In this document: positions 37,656 through 46,354 of the stretch, piece by piece
Numbering within the stretch: position 1 is the first letter of the stretch
Layout of the letters: each line of letters opens with the position of its first letter
DNA from: Beduinella massiliensis
GTDB lineage: Bacteria > Bacillota > Clostridia > Christensenellales > Aristaeellaceae
Reading direction: 5' to 3'
Assembly (NCBI RefSeq): GCF_900199405.1
Contig: NZ_LT963430.1
Location: forward strand, 3,607,894-3,671,893
DNA length: 64,000 nucleotides
Notes under the pieces: model-generated
The model's database searches: none
What the model was told of the DNA's origin: nothing
Seen by the model: only the letters and a program-made list of their open reading frames with translations
Program-made: the position numbers and the translations under genes

Positions 37656-38441
37656 ATGTTAAACCGTTCGGAAATCAAGCTCGGCGCGCGCGCCGCCGTC
37701 TGGCAGCGCCCGCTGGGCCCCGTGCTCGCGGTGCTGCTGGCACGCCTGCCAGGCCTTATTTTGGACGTTTCCGTCTATTCCGTCGTGCGCTACCTGATCG
37801 CGGGGCGCATCGACCTGCACAGCTTTTTTATCGGCGCCTTCGCGCTGCTCATCTCGCTGTTCGTCACCCTGCCCATGAACGTATCGCTCGCGGGCTATTT
37901 TATCGCGCTCGTCAGCGGGCATCCGCAGCGGGTGCAGTCCATGTTGGCGATCTTTTCGGACAAAGCGCAGTACCGTCATGCGTACTTTACCGGACTCAAC
38001 GTCTTTTTGCGTCAGACCGTGTGGTCGGGCATCGCGCTTTTGCCGTGCCTTCTTTCCAACCTGCTGCGTGCGGCGGGCAGCTCTCTGCCCGCTTGGGCGC
38101 TGAACCTGCTGTGGGCAGCGGGGGTAGCGTCCTTTATCTTCGCCTTCAGCTTCTGCACGCTCCGCTATGCTTTCGCCCCCTATTTTGCGTGGGAATACAC
38201 CTATCTCACCGCGCAGGAAGCGGTGGACATGTCCGTCTCCGCCACGCGGGGGCGGCTTTGGGAGCTGCTGACCCTCGCCTTAAGCTTCGCGCCCTGGTTC
38301 CTGCTTTCCGCCGCCACTGCCGGCGTGGCGTATCTGTTCGTCGCGCCCTACGTCAGCGCGGTCTTTGCCGCGTATTACCTCATCTTTAAGCGTCAGGAGG
38401 GCATCCTCCTGCCCACGCCCAAGGAGTATACCGATGTCTGA
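37656..38441 (+). CDS. DUF975-like membrane protein
   Basis: The 261-residue protein begins MLNRSEIKLGARAAVWQR, followed by about five or six membrane segments. The short basic opening and the pattern of long hydrophobic helices, with FFIGAFALLISLFVTLPMNVSLAGYFIAL and a late FAPYFAWEYTYLTAQEAVDMSVSAT, fit the DUF975 family of Gram-positive membrane proteins. The function is unknown. The ATG at 37656 follows AAAGGA. The end overlaps the start of rsuA by eight bases, so translation is coupled. Confidence 0.65.
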   Translation: MLNRSEIKLGARAAVWQRPLGPVLAVLLARLPGLILDVSVYSVVRYLIAGRIDLHSFFIGAFALLISLFVTLPMNVSLAGYFIALVSGHPQRVQSMLAIFSDKAQYRHAYFTGLNVFLRQTVWSGIALLPCLLSNLLRAAGSSLPAWALNLLWAAGVASFIFAFSFCTLRYAFAPYFAWEYTYLTAQEAVDMSVSATRGRLWELLTLALSFAPWFLLSAATAGVAYLFVAPYVSAVFAAYYLIFKRQEGILLPTPKEYTDV

Positions 38442-39201
38442 CAGAATGCGGCTGGACCGCTATCTCGCGTTTCTGGGCTGCGGCACGCGCAGCGAGGTCA
38501 AAGACTTGCTGCGTGCCGACCGCGTTAGCGTGGACGGCGCGTCCGAGCGCGACGGCGGAAGACACGTCGACGCCGGGGCCGCGCGGGTCGCGCTCGACGG
38601 AAAGCTTCTTTGCTACAAGCGTCACCGACACCTGATGATGAACAAGCCCGCGGGCGTGCTCACCGCGGCGGAGGACGCCCGCGCCCAAACCGTGCTGGAT
38701 CTGCTGCCTCCGCTCTATCGCGCCTGCGGCTGTATGCCGGTCGGCCGCCTGGACAAGGATACCGAGGGGCTTTTGCTGCTCACAAGCGACGGCGCGCTGG
38801 GCCACCGGATCATCAGCCCGAAGCGCCGCGTGGACAAGGTGTACCTTGCGCGGGTGGACGGCCCGCTGGGCGAGGCCGACGTGCGGGCCTTTGCCGAAGG
38901 CTTGCAGCTTTCCGACTTCCGGGCGATGCCCGCGCGCCTCGAAATCGTGAGCAGCGCGCCGCAGGAGGCCGAGGCCCTCTGCACGGTGCAGGAGGGCAAG
39001 TTCCACCAGGTGAAGCGCATGTTCTCATCGCGCGGCGTGCACGTCGTCTATTTAAAGCGGCTGTCCATCGGCCCCGTCCCGCTCGACCCCGCCCTCGCGC
39101 CGGGCGGCTATCGCGAGTTGACGGACGCGGAGCTTGAGGCGCTCATCGCCTGCACGACCCCGTCCATCCCAACCGACGCACAAGGAGGCAGCCATGCCTG
39201 A
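38434..39201 (+). CDS. rsuA: Ribosomal small-subunit pseudouridine synthase A-like
   Basis: The 255-residue enzyme has an N-terminal S4 RNA-binding domain (MRLDRYLAFLGCGTRSEVKDLL, residues 5-55) and a pseudouridine synthase domain with the catalytic Asp107 in GRLDKDTEGLLLLT, KVYLARVDG, and the C-terminal EGKFHQVKRMF. This corresponds to RsuA, which modifies U516 of 16S rRNA; a close relative such as RluB/F cannot be fully excluded. AAGGAG lies seven bases before the ATG at 38434; the start overlaps the DUF975 gene end. The next gene starts eight bases before its stop. Confidence 0.88.
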   Translation: MSDRMRLDRYLAFLGCGTRSEVKDLLRADRVSVDGASERDGGRHVDAGAARVALDGKLLCYKRHRHLMMNKPAGVLTAAEDARAQTVLDLLPPLYRACGCMPVGRLDKDTEGLLLLTSDGALGHRIISPKRRVDKVYLARVDGPLGEADVRAFAEGLQLSDFRAMPARLEIVSSAPQEAEALCTVQEGKFHQVKRMFSSRGVHVVYLKRLSIGPVPLDPALAPGGYRELTDAELEALIACTTPSIPTDAQGGSHA

Positions 39202-39793
39202 TCACAGCGACCACTACTACACCGCCTCCCCCGCCTCCGCGCACGAGCTGCGGACGTTCGGATTTGATTTCGGCGGAAAGACCCTCTCCTTTACGACGGA
39301 CGCGGGCGTCTTTTCCAAGGGGCATGTAGATCCGGGCACGCTGCTGCTCGCCGCGTCGCTTCCCGCCGGCCTTGCGGGCCGCGTGCTCGACCTGGGCTGC
39401 GGCTGGGGCGCGCTCAGCGTGCTCATGCTCAGCCGCTTTCCGCAGCTTTCGCTCGTCATGTCGGACGTCAACAGCCGCGCGCTTGGCCTAGCCGGACAGA
39501 ACGTGCGCGCAAACGGCATGCAGGCCGAGGCTGTGCTCAGCGACGGCCTGGAGCGCGTGGAGGGCCAGTTTGACGCCGTCGTCACCAATCCGCCCATCCG
39601 CGCGGGCAAGCAGGTCATTTACAAGATGTTTGCGGACAGCCGCGCGCGGCTCAAGGAGGGCGGGCGGCTCTTTCTCGTCATTCGCAAGCAGCAGGGCGCG
39701 CCCTCCGCGCTCAAGTACCTGCGCACGCTCTTCTCTTCCGCGGAGGTGATCGCGCGCGACGCGGGCTACTGGATCATCGAGTGCGTGGCGTAG
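39194..39793 (+). CDS. RsmC-like class I methyltransferase
   Basis: The 199-residue protein is a class I SAM-dependent methyltransferase. It has the glycine-rich VLDLGCGWGAL motif, SDVNSRALGLA, and the amino-group methyltransferase signature VVTNPPIR, followed by LKEGGRLFLVIRKQQGA. These match the C-terminal domain of 16S rRNA (guanine-1207-N2) methyltransferase RsmC; short forms like this are common in Bacillota. AAGGAGG precedes the ATG, which overlaps the rsuA stop. A third rRNA-modification-type gene in one operon supports a ribosome-maturation role. Confidence 0.88.
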   Translation: MPDHSDHYYTASPASAHELRTFGFDFGGKTLSFTTDAGVFSKGHVDPGTLLLAASLPAGLAGRVLDLGCGWGALSVLMLSRFPQLSLVMSDVNSRALGLAGQNVRANGMQAEAVLSDGLERVEGQFDAVVTNPPIRAGKQVIYKMFADSRARLKEGGRLFLVIRKQQGAPSALKYLRTLFSSAEVIARDAGYWIIECVA

Positions 39794-39853
39794 CGAACGC
39801 GGGATCATGCAAAAGAAATTTTATTTTCGAGATACACGAGGAGGTTTTGTACC

Positions 39854-41029
39854 ATGGAGACGTTTGATTTCGCTTACTTTGACCGGGGCATTGACCGGGT
39901 CGGCACGGACTGCGAAAAGTGGGATTTTCTGCGCGCGCGCGAAGGCGCGGACGTGCTGCCGATGTGGGTTGCCGACATGGACTTCCCTTCCCCGCCCGCC
40001 GTCAGCGAGGCGATGGCGCACCGCGCGCAGCACGCCACCTACGGATACACCGAACCGGTGGACGAGGACTTTGATTGCGTCATCGATTACTGGCAGCGCC
40101 ATCACGGCCTTGCGCTCCGCAAAGAGGAGATCGTCCTTCTCCCCTGCGTCATCACGGGGCTGCGCATGGGCGTGCGCACGATGACCCACCCCGGTGACGG
40201 CGTCATCATCCAGCCGCCGGTCTACGGCCCGTTCTTCCGCGCGATCGAAGAAAACGACCGCCGCATCGTCGAAAACCCGTTGATCTATGAAAACGGCCGT
40301 TGGCGGATGGACTTCGCGGGCCTGGAAGCCTGCATGCAGCAGGGCGCGAAGCTCTTGCTGCTGTGCAACCCGCACAACCCGGCGGGCCGGGCGTGGGACG
40401 AAGACGATCTTTCCCGCGTGGTCGCGCTCTGCCGCCAATACAGCGTGAAGCTCGTCTGCGACGAGATCCACGCGGACTTCGTCTACGCGCCCAAGCGCCA
40501 CATCCCAATCCTTTCCGTCCCCGGCGCGAGGGAAATTGCGGTCTCCCTGGCTGCGGCGAGCAAGACGTTTAACGTCGCCGGGCTCAAGCAGGCGGTGATG
40601 TTCGCGCCTGCCGAGGCGTTGCGCGCGCCCATCGAAAAGGAGCTGAACGCCTGCGGCGTAGTCAGCGGCAACCAGTTCGCGCTGGTAGGTACGCGCGCGT
40701 GCTACGTGCACGGCGATGCGTGGTTGAAGGGGCTCAAGGAATACCTGGTGGAGTCGCGCCGCATCGTGTGCGAATTTATGGCGGAGCGCCTGCCGCACAT
40801 CGGAGTGAGCGAGCTGGAGGCGACGTATCTCATGTGGCTGGATTGCCGCAGCCTGGGCGTGGACGAACAGGAGCTGCACCGGCGCACGGTCGATGTAGCG
40901 CGTGTGGCGCTCACGGAGGGCTCCTTCTTCGGCACGCAGGGGAACGGATTCCTGCGGCTCAACATCGGATGTCCGCATGCGCAGCTGCGGGAGGCGCTGA
41001 TCCGGCTGGAAAAGGCCCTCAAAAAATAA
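39854..41029 (+). CDS. patB: PLP-dependent cystathionine beta-lyase (MalY/PatB type)
   Basis: The 391-residue aminotransferase-fold enzyme has the opening DRGIDRVGTDCEKWD and VLPMWVADMDF found in the MalY/PatB family, CNPHNPAGR, Asp203 in CDEIHADF that holds the pyridine nitrogen of PLP, and Lys237 in AASKTFNVAGLK as the PLP Schiff-base lysine. Such enzymes cleave cystathionine or cysteine to pyruvate and ammonia and sometimes act as regulators. A good GAGGAGG lies before the ATG. It is the last gene before the repeat block. Confidence 0.92.
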   Translation: METFDFAYFDRGIDRVGTDCEKWDFLRAREGADVLPMWVADMDFPSPPAVSEAMAHRAQHATYGYTEPVDEDFDCVIDYWQRHHGLALRKEEIVLLPCVITGLRMGVRTMTHPGDGVIIQPPVYGPFFRAIEENDRRIVENPLIYENGRWRMDFAGLEACMQQGAKLLLLCNPHNPAGRAWDEDDLSRVVALCRQYSVKLVCDEIHADFVYAPKRHIPILSVPGAREIAVSLAAASKTFNVAGLKQAVMFAPAEALRAPIEKELNACGVVSGNQFALVGTRACYVHGDAWLKGLKEYLVESRRIVCEFMAERLPHIGVSELEATYLMWLDCRSLGVDEQELHRRTVDVARVALTEGSFFGTQGNGFLRLNIGCPHAQLREALIRLEKALKK

Positions 41030-41081
41030 TCCCCCCTATTTTTTGGGGGAAGAGCCCCTAAGGGCACAGCCCTCAGACGCG

Positions 41082-41112
41082 GGTGCAGGGGTGCGCATCC
41101 CCGCTTTTTTGG
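41082..41112 (+). terminator. Possible terminator after patB
   Basis: GCAGGGG and CCCCGC form an imperfect stem around a 7-base loop, followed by six T. It lies about 55 bp after the patB stop, within the 387-bp gap that otherwise holds the repeat block and a pepV leader. Confidence 0.4.
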
Positions 41113-41137
41113 GGGCTCCCTGCCCCCAATCCCCCGG

Positions 41138-41379
41138 CCAAAGGGACAATGTCCCTTTGGAATCCCCTCTCCAACGGCGCCCTCGATTGGCCGCGTCCCT
41201 TTGGAACCCCCTCTCCAGCGGCGCCTCGATTGATTACGTCCCTTTGGAACCCCCTCTCCAGCGGCGCCTCGATTGGCCACGTCCCTTTGGAATCCCCTCT
41301 CCAACGGCGCCTCGATTGGTCGCGTCCCTTTGGAATCCCCTCTCCAACGGCGCCTCGATTGGCCGCGTCCCTTTGGAAT
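41138..41379. repeat. Five and a fraction copies of a 43-bp tandem repeat
   Basis: GTCCCTTTGG opens copies at 41151, 41195, 41238, 41281, 41324 and, truncated after 13 bases, 41367. Four of the five full units are 43 bp; the first is 44 bp by one extra C. Each continues through CCCCTCTCCA and GGCGCCTCGATTG with differences at only a few positions, and holds the palindrome GGCGCC. Just before the first copy, CCAAAGGGAC (41138-41147) is the inverted complement of GTCCCTTTGG, giving a 10-bp stem. The unit length is not a multiple of three and no gene is credible across it. Copies are contiguous, with no spacers. The last copy ends about 37 bp before the pepV start codon. Confidence 0.9.
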
Positions 41380-41416
41380 TCTACCTTCACATTATAAAAT
41401 CAAGGAGGTCATTTAT

Positions 41417-42787
41417 ATGAACCATCCCGCTTTAGATCGGGCCGTGGAGGCCCTCCGGCCGCAGCTCGAGGAAACCCTCGCTGCCTGGATTCGCATTCCT
41501 TCCGTCAAGGGCGATCCGCAGCCCGGCGCGCCCTTCGGCACGGACGTGCGCCGCATGCTCGACCGCGCGCTGCAGGACGGCAACGCGCTGCTCGGAAACG
41601 CCCGCGATATCGACGGCTACGCCTGCGACATGGAAATCGGCGAGGGCGAGGACGTCATCGGCATCCTCGCGCACCTGGACGTCGTGCCCGCCGGTGACGG
41701 CTGGCAGGTCGACCCTTTTGGCGCGACCGTAAAGGACGGCAAGATGTACGGCCGCGGCACCAGCGACGACAAGGGCCCCGCGGTCGCGGCGCTGTACGCG
41801 ATGAAGGCCGTGAAGGATGCGGGCATCGCCCTGAACAAGCGCGTTCGCCTCATCCTCGGCTGCGACGAGGAGAGCGGCATGGACGACATCGCCTATTACG
41901 ACGAAAAGGTCGGTCTGCCCGCCCTCGGCTTCTCGCCCGACGCGGAGTTCCCCGTCATCAATACCGAAAAAGGCATTTTGCAGATGGAAGCGCGCGCCGA
42001 GATGCGCTGCCAGACGATCGTCTCCATCCAGGCCGGCACGCGCCCCAACGTGGTGCCCGGCACGGCCGTCGCGGTCGTCCGCGGCGCAGACGCCGCCGAC
42101 AAGGCGATGGCCTTCGCGGCGCAGCATGGCATCCGCCTCTCCTGTGAAACGCTCGAGGGCGATACCTACAGGCTGACCGTCACCGGCGTCCCCGCGCACG
42201 CCTCCACCCCCTGGCAGGGCGTAAATGCCGCCAGCCAGCTCCTCCTCGTGCTCGAGGCCATCGGCGCGGGCGGCAAGCGCATCAAGGCGCTGGCGGACGC
42301 CATCGGCCACGACTCGGACGGCACGGGGCTCGGCATTGCCGGTTCGGACAAGGTCTCCGGCCCGCTTACGATCAACCTGGGTCTGCTGTCCTACGACGGC
42401 GAGACGCTCAGCGCGACGTTCGACTGCCGCTATCCCGTGTTTTACAGCGACGCGCAGATCGTGCGCTTCGTCGAACTGCGCCTTTCGGAGGGAAGCTTTA
42501 CCATCGACGCAGGCCATGCCTCGCAGCCGCACCATGTGCCGGAATCCAGCTTCATCGTGCGCTCACTGCTCAAGGTTTACGGCGAGCTGTCCGGCCACGA
42601 CGCGCACACAGTCGCTATCGGCGGCGGTACCTATGCCCGCTGCATGAAGCAGGCCGTCGCCTTCGGCCCCCTCTTTCCGGGCGAAGAAGAGCTGGCGCAC
42701 CAGGCAGGCGAAAACGTGGACCTTGCGCAGCTCATGCTCAGCGTGCGCATCTTCGCTTACGCGATCGTCGAGCTCGCGGGCGCATAA
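41417..42787 (+). CDS. pepV: M20 family dipeptidase PepV
   Basis: PepV is a cytoplasmic di-zinc dipeptidase that hydrolyses Xaa-Xaa dipeptides. The 456-residue product shows the zinc ligands His86 in AHLDVVPAGDGW, Asp118 in GRGTSDDKGP, and Glu151-Glu152 in GCDEESGMDD; the dimer-like lid domain is in the middle and the sequence ends with HQAGENVDLAQLMLSVRIF, matching PepV/Sapep. GGAGG lies eight bases before ATG 41417; the open frame extends upstream into the repeats but has no other ribosome site. The tandem repeat block lies directly in front. Confidence 0.92.
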   Translation: MNHPALDRAVEALRPQLEETLAAWIRIPSVKGDPQPGAPFGTDVRRMLDRALQDGNALLGNARDIDGYACDMEIGEGEDVIGILAHLDVVPAGDGWQVDPFGATVKDGKMYGRGTSDDKGPAVAALYAMKAVKDAGIALNKRVRLILGCDEESGMDDIAYYDEKVGLPALGFSPDAEFPVINTEKGILQMEARAEMRCQTIVSIQAGTRPNVVPGTAVAVVRGADAADKAMAFAAQHGIRLSCETLEGDTYRLTVTGVPAHASTPWQGVNAASQLLLVLEAIGAGGKRIKALADAIGHDSDGTGLGIAGSDKVSGPLTINLGLLSYDGETLSATFDCRYPVFYSDAQIVRFVELRLSEGSFTIDAGHASQPHHVPESSFIVRSLLKVYGELSGHDAHTVAIGGGTYARCMKQAVAFGPLFPGEEELAHQAGENVDLAQLMLSVRIFAYAIVELAGA

Positions 42788-42806
42788 GGAAAATGCCATA
42801 AAACAT

Positions 42807-42850
42807 CACGGCGGCCCTCCCGCTTTTTCATGAGCGGGAGGGCCGCCGTG
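42807..42850. terminator. Perfect bidirectional terminator hairpin
   Basis: An 18-bp perfect stem (CACGGCGGCCCTCCCGCT and its complement) with loop TTTTCATG lies between the convergent pepV and MBL-fold genes. There is no long T-tract on either side, but stem strength and position support termination. Confidence 0.75.
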
Positions 42851-42856
42851 CGTTCG

Positions 42857-43648
42857 TCAGATCAGGCGACCGGATCCCTTGCAAATCAAGAGCCGCTCGC
42901 CCGGAGCAGGCCATAAAAGCCTTCCGTCGTAAATCCTTCGCGCCTGCGCCTCGCATGCCTCACGCATCCGCGCGGGGCCGTGAACCGGGCAGAGCATCCG
43001 CGCGCCTGCGTCGCGCGCCACACGCGCTGCGTCGCAGATGTCCGAATGGCGCTGCTGGTTATCGGCGGGCTTTTGCAGCCCAAAGGAAAATTCGTGAATC
43101 AGGACGTCGCACCCTTGAAAAAAGCCAGCCAATTCATCCTGATAGGCGCCATCGCCGCCAAAGCCAAGCACTACGCCGCTTCGCCTGTCCTCCACGCGAT
43201 AGCAAAGCCCCGGCACCGCATGGTCACTTGCCATCGTCTGGACGCTCAGGTGCTCCGTTTGAAAGCTGTTGCCGCTACGGAGGACATGTACGTTCGGCTG
43301 CATCGCGTCAGGCCAGTAAACGTCAAGCTGCAAGAAACGCTTTGCGTCCTCTATCGCCCGCGTCATGGGATACGGGCCGTAGACGTTAAGCGCACCCGCC
43401 GTCCCACGCGCATAGCGTTCATATAAAAACGCGGGCAGCGCCATCATGTGGTCGTGGTGCATGTGCGTAAAGCATAGGGTATCGATTCCGGCTGGAGCGT
43501 ATCCGCCAAGTCGCAGCCGGTCGGTCACGTGCCAGCCCACGTCAATCAGGAGCTCGCCCCCGACGAGAAAACTCGCCGTATCGTCCCCCGTTTCCGGTAT
43601 GCACACGGACGTGCCCAGAAAAATCAGTTCCGTCTCTTGCATCGCCAT
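42857..43648 (-). CDS. MBL-fold metallohydrolase (ribonuclease Z-like)
   Basis: The 263-residue protein has the full metallo-beta-lactamase metal signature THMHHDH at about residue 63-69, the N-terminal ELIFLGTSVCIPE, SDHAVPGLCYRVE, the metal Asp in GFGGDGAYQDEL, and a final LCPVHGP histidine. The architecture fits the RNase Z-like group of phosphodiesterases. The ATG shares its first base with the preceding gene's stop (TGATG), so it is translationally coupled. It is the fifth gene of operon C. A phosphodiester substrate is likely from family and context; the exact compound is unknown. Confidence 0.85.
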   Translation of the reverse strand: MAMQETELIFLGTSVCIPETGDDTASFLVGGELLIDVGWHVTDRLRLGGYAPAGIDTLCFTHMHHDHMMALPAFLYERYARGTAGALNVYGPYPMTRAIEDAKRFLQLDVYWPDAMQPNVHVLRSGNSFQTEHLSVQTMASDHAVPGLCYRVEDRRSGVVLGFGGDGAYQDELAGFFQGCDVLIHEFSFGLQKPADNQQRHSDICDAARVARDAGARMLCPVHGPARMREACEAQARRIYDGRLLWPAPGERLLICKGSGRLI

Positions 43649-44520
43649 CACAGCTCCAGTACCATGCCGTCATAGGCGGAATGAATGCAGGATCCTTCCA
43701 GCATCGCGCTTAGCTGATCGTACGGCGGCGTGCGGTGCGGACTCATGTGCGTAAGAAAAACCTGCGGTGCACCCGTAAAAAGCTGATTTTCCTCAAAGAA
43801 GCGCACTTCATCGCGGACGCGCCCAAGCGTCATGTGGCCGCGTCCTTTTTCCGTGATTCCGAACGTCGCCTCCATGATGACCGCATCCACCTTATGAGCG
43901 CGGATACATGCCCGCGTGCGATCGATATAGGTATCGGAATCCGTCGCATAGAGAAATGTCTTGCCCTGCGCGTGGATGAGGTAGATGAGCCCGCGTTCTC
44001 CCAGGCTGTCCGGATGACTGGCAATCATGGGAATAAAATCGACGCCCGCGTGATGATATTCATGATAAGCTTCCGGAATCGTAAAGTCCAGCGCGTAATC
44101 CGCCAGCTCGCGTTGCTCAAAGATATGCTCCATCCTCGTAAAGACCTTGCGGTTGCCAAAGATGCGCAGCTGCGGCAGGTCGCCGAAGCGCGCGCAGGGC
44201 GCGTTGTAGCGTTCCGTTTCCGGCAGCTCGTCCGCGCCGTAGGCCTTGAACCGCCAGTAGAGCATCTGCGGGTCGAAATGGTCCGCGTGGGAATGCGTCA
44301 CCAACAAAAGCTCCGTGCGCAGCATGTCCACACCGTACTGCAGCGCCTTATTCATGACGTCCGCGGGGAAGTCCACCAGGCACCTGTCCGCAAAGTGGAT
44401 GGAGCTCGTAAAACGGACATTGCGCCCGCCGTGCTCGCGCGCGTAGGCGCAATAGTCGCACTGGCACCACGCCCCGGGATACAGTTCCGCCGCCCCGGTG
44501 CCAAGAAACGTAATTTTCAT
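43648..44520 (-). CDS. PhnP-like MBL-fold cyclic phosphodiesterase
   Basis: This 290-residue MBL-fold enzyme has a CXCX2C structural zinc motif (Cys19, Cys21, Cys24 in WCQCDYC), which is typical of PhnP, a 5-phosphoribosyl 1,2-cyclic phosphate phosphodiesterase. The active-site motif THSHADH is at residues 75-81, IASHPDSLGERGLIYLI and YATDSDTY follow, and the last histidine is in FLTHMSPHRT. PhnP belongs to C-P lyase pathways, but no phn genes are visible here. The gene follows the permease gene by 15 bp in operon C, suggesting it opens a cyclic phosphate taken up by importer C. Confidence 0.82.
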   Translation of the reverse strand: MKITFLGTGAAELYPGAWCQCDYCAYAREHGGRNVRFTSSIHFADRCLVDFPADVMNKALQYGVDMLRTELLLVTHSHADHFDPQMLYWRFKAYGADELPETERYNAPCARFGDLPQLRIFGNRKVFTRMEHIFEQRELADYALDFTIPEAYHEYHHAGVDFIPMIASHPDSLGERGLIYLIHAQGKTFLYATDSDTYIDRTRACIRAHKVDAVIMEATFGITEKGRGHMTLGRVRDEVRFFEENQLFTGAPQVFLTHMSPHRTPPYDQLSAMLEGSCIHSAYDGMVLEL

Positions 44521-44535
44521 GTTCTTTCTCCTCGC

Positions 44536-45363
44536 TTACCCCTTCAGCGCGCCGGTAAAGGCCCCGGAGAGGATCTGCTTTTGTCCGATAAAGAAGATGA
44601 GGATCGAGGGAAAAAGGATGATCGTGATGCCGGCCATGACCATGTTTACGGCGATCGACTCGGAGTTTTGCAGCATACTGATGCCGACCTGTACCGTTCG
44701 CATCTCTGTCTTGTTCGTCACGAGCAGCGGCCAGAGATATTGGTTCCAGGCGCCGATGTACGTATAGATGCCCAGCGCGCCCAGTTGTCCCTTGCAAAGC
44801 GGCAGGAGAAGCTGCGCGAGGTAGCGCAGGTTGCTGCATCCGTCCAGGCGTGCCACCTCGTACAGCTCCTTGGGCACGGTGAGAAAGGCCTGCCGCAGAA
44901 AGAAGACCGATATGGCCGAGGCCGTTCCGGGCAGAATGAGCCCTTGAAAGGTATCGTACCACCCCAGGTCGCCGATGGTCATGTAGTTGGAAATGACGAT
45001 CGATTCGCCGGGGATCATCATCGTAGCGAGCATCGCCATGAAGATGACATTCTTCCCCTTAAAGTCGAAGTAGGCAAAGGCAAAGGCGGCCAGACTGCAC
45101 AGCACGAGCTGCCCCAGCATGATGCCCACCGACATGACAAGGCTGTTGCCGAGGAAGCGCAGCAGCGGCGCGGTGTGGAGCGCGTCCGCGTAGTAGGTCA
45201 GCTGAAACGAAGACGGGATGATCCGCGGCGGGCGCATGTACAGTTCGTCCAGATCCATAAAGCTGGCGCTGACCGCAAACCAGATGGGGAAGAGCACGAC
45301 GAGGACCATGAGCACCCGCAGCGCCATCATGATCGCCCGCCCCCAGCGCGTATTTGGCCTCAC
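44536..45363 (-). CDS. ABC permease, importer C (UgpE-like)
   Basis: The 275-residue MalG/UgpE-type permease has six membrane segments, the EAA loop KELYEVARLDGCSNLRYLAQ and the terminal QKQILSGAFTGALKG seen in UgpE. The GTG start at 45363 overlaps the stop of the upstream permease by four bases (GTGA), with AAGGGG about nine bases before. The next gene in the operon is the PhnP-like enzyme. Confidence 0.92.
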   Translation of the reverse strand: MRPNTRWGRAIMMALRVLMVLVVLFPIWFAVSASFMDLDELYMRPPRIIPSSFQLTYYADALHTAPLLRFLGNSLVMSVGIMLGQLVLCSLAAFAFAYFDFKGKNVIFMAMLATMMIPGESIVISNYMTIGDLGWYDTFQGLILPGTASAISVFFLRQAFLTVPKELYEVARLDGCSNLRYLAQLLLPLCKGQLGALGIYTYIGAWNQYLWPLLVTNKTEMRTVQVGISMLQNSESIAVNMVMAGITIILFPSILIFFIGQKQILSGAFTGALKG

Positions 45364-46286
45364 TGATAATGCACCCCTTTCTTTTCGAGCTTGAACTGAA
45401 GAATGGAGATCACCAGCAGGATGGCCATAAACACGAGCGACTGCGCACAGGCGTAACCCCAGCGGTTATTGCGGAACGCTTCGATGTAAATCGTATAGGC
45501 CAGCACGCGCGTGGCGCGTCCCGGGCCGCCCTGTGTCATCAGGTTTACCTGCGTAAACGTCTGAAACGCGCCGATCGTGTTCGTGACCAGCAGGAAGAAC
45601 AGCGTCGGGGACATACAGGGCAGCGTCACGTGAAAGAGCGTCTGCCTGTAATTCGCCCCCTCGATAGAGGCGCATTCATAGAGATCCTGCGAGATCCCCT
45701 GAAGCCCGGAAAAGGCATATAGGAAGTTTGTGCCCATGGTCAGCCATACCGTGGTGGCCGCGATCATGCCCAGCGCCAAATTCTTGTCGCCCAGCCAGTT
45801 ATACTGCGCGTGCAGTAGATAGTTGATCAGGCCCGTAGCCGGGTTAAACAGGATCAGCCAGATGACCGAGGCGCAGGCGGACGATACCGCCATCGGCAAA
45901 GCGAAAATTACGCGGATCGGGCTCGACTTCTTGCGCCTGTTTTCGGCGAGCAGGGCGAGCAGCACGCCCGTGCACAGCTGTAACGGCACCACCAGGACGA
46001 CGAAACGCAGCGTCACGCTCATGCTGGGCCAAAAGGTGCGCTTGTCCGTCAGCAGTTCCACAAAGTTTTCAAGTCCGGCAAAGCCCACTACCTCGCCCAT
46101 CGAGTTGACGATCGAGAGGCTCATGTGAATCGTTCGTATCATCGGGTAGTACAGAAAGATGCCAAAGACGACGAAAATGGGCAGGAGGTACAAGTATGGC
46201 TCGATTTGCCGAACCCCCCTGCGCCGTTTTTTCCCGGGGTGAACGGACGCCGCTGTGCGCGTCATACGAAAATTGTTCAAAGCCAT
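45360..46286 (-). CDS. ABC permease, importer C (UgpA-like)
   Basis: This 308-residue permease has a 25-residue basic start, six membrane segments, the EAA motif QDLYECASIEGANYRQTLFHVTLP and MTQGGPGRATRVLAYTIY, matching UgpA-type subunits of glycerol-3-phosphate or related importers. GGGAGG precedes the ATG. It lies downstream of the binding-protein gene across the hairpin at 46318-46342. Confidence 0.92.
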   Translation of the reverse strand: MALNNFRMTRTAASVHPGKKRRRGVRQIEPYLYLLPIFVVFGIFLYYPMIRTIHMSLSIVNSMGEVVGFAGLENFVELLTDKRTFWPSMSVTLRFVVLVVPLQLCTGVLLALLAENRRKKSSPIRVIFALPMAVSSACASVIWLILFNPATGLINYLLHAQYNWLGDKNLALGMIAATTVWLTMGTNFLYAFSGLQGISQDLYECASIEGANYRQTLFHVTLPCMSPTLFFLLVTNTIGAFQTFTQVNLMTQGGPGRATRVLAYTIYIEAFRNNRWGYACAQSLVFMAILLVISILQFKLEKKGVHYQ

Positions 46287-46317
46287 CTCATATCCTCCCG
46301 CTCAGCCTATTTACAGG

Positions 46318-46342
46318 GGGCGCCGCTTTATGGGCGGCGCCC
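46318..46342 (-). other. Intercistronic hairpin between binding protein and permease, importer C
   Basis: GGGCGCCGC (46318-46326) and GCGGCGCCC (46334-46342) form a perfect 9-bp stem with a 7-base loop and no T-tract. It sits in the same relative position as the hairpin of operon B, directly after the binding-protein gene. Confidence 0.65.
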
Positions 46343-46354
46343 GCATGCGCCGGA

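Noticed and set aside
41151-41379. CRISPR array
   Set aside because: The 43-bp units are contiguous with no unique spacers, and no cas gene is present.
41073-41390. Repeat-encoded protein on the minus strand
   Set aside because: Unit length of 43 bp puts each copy in a new frame, so the apparent repeated peptide is a by-product of DNA repeats.
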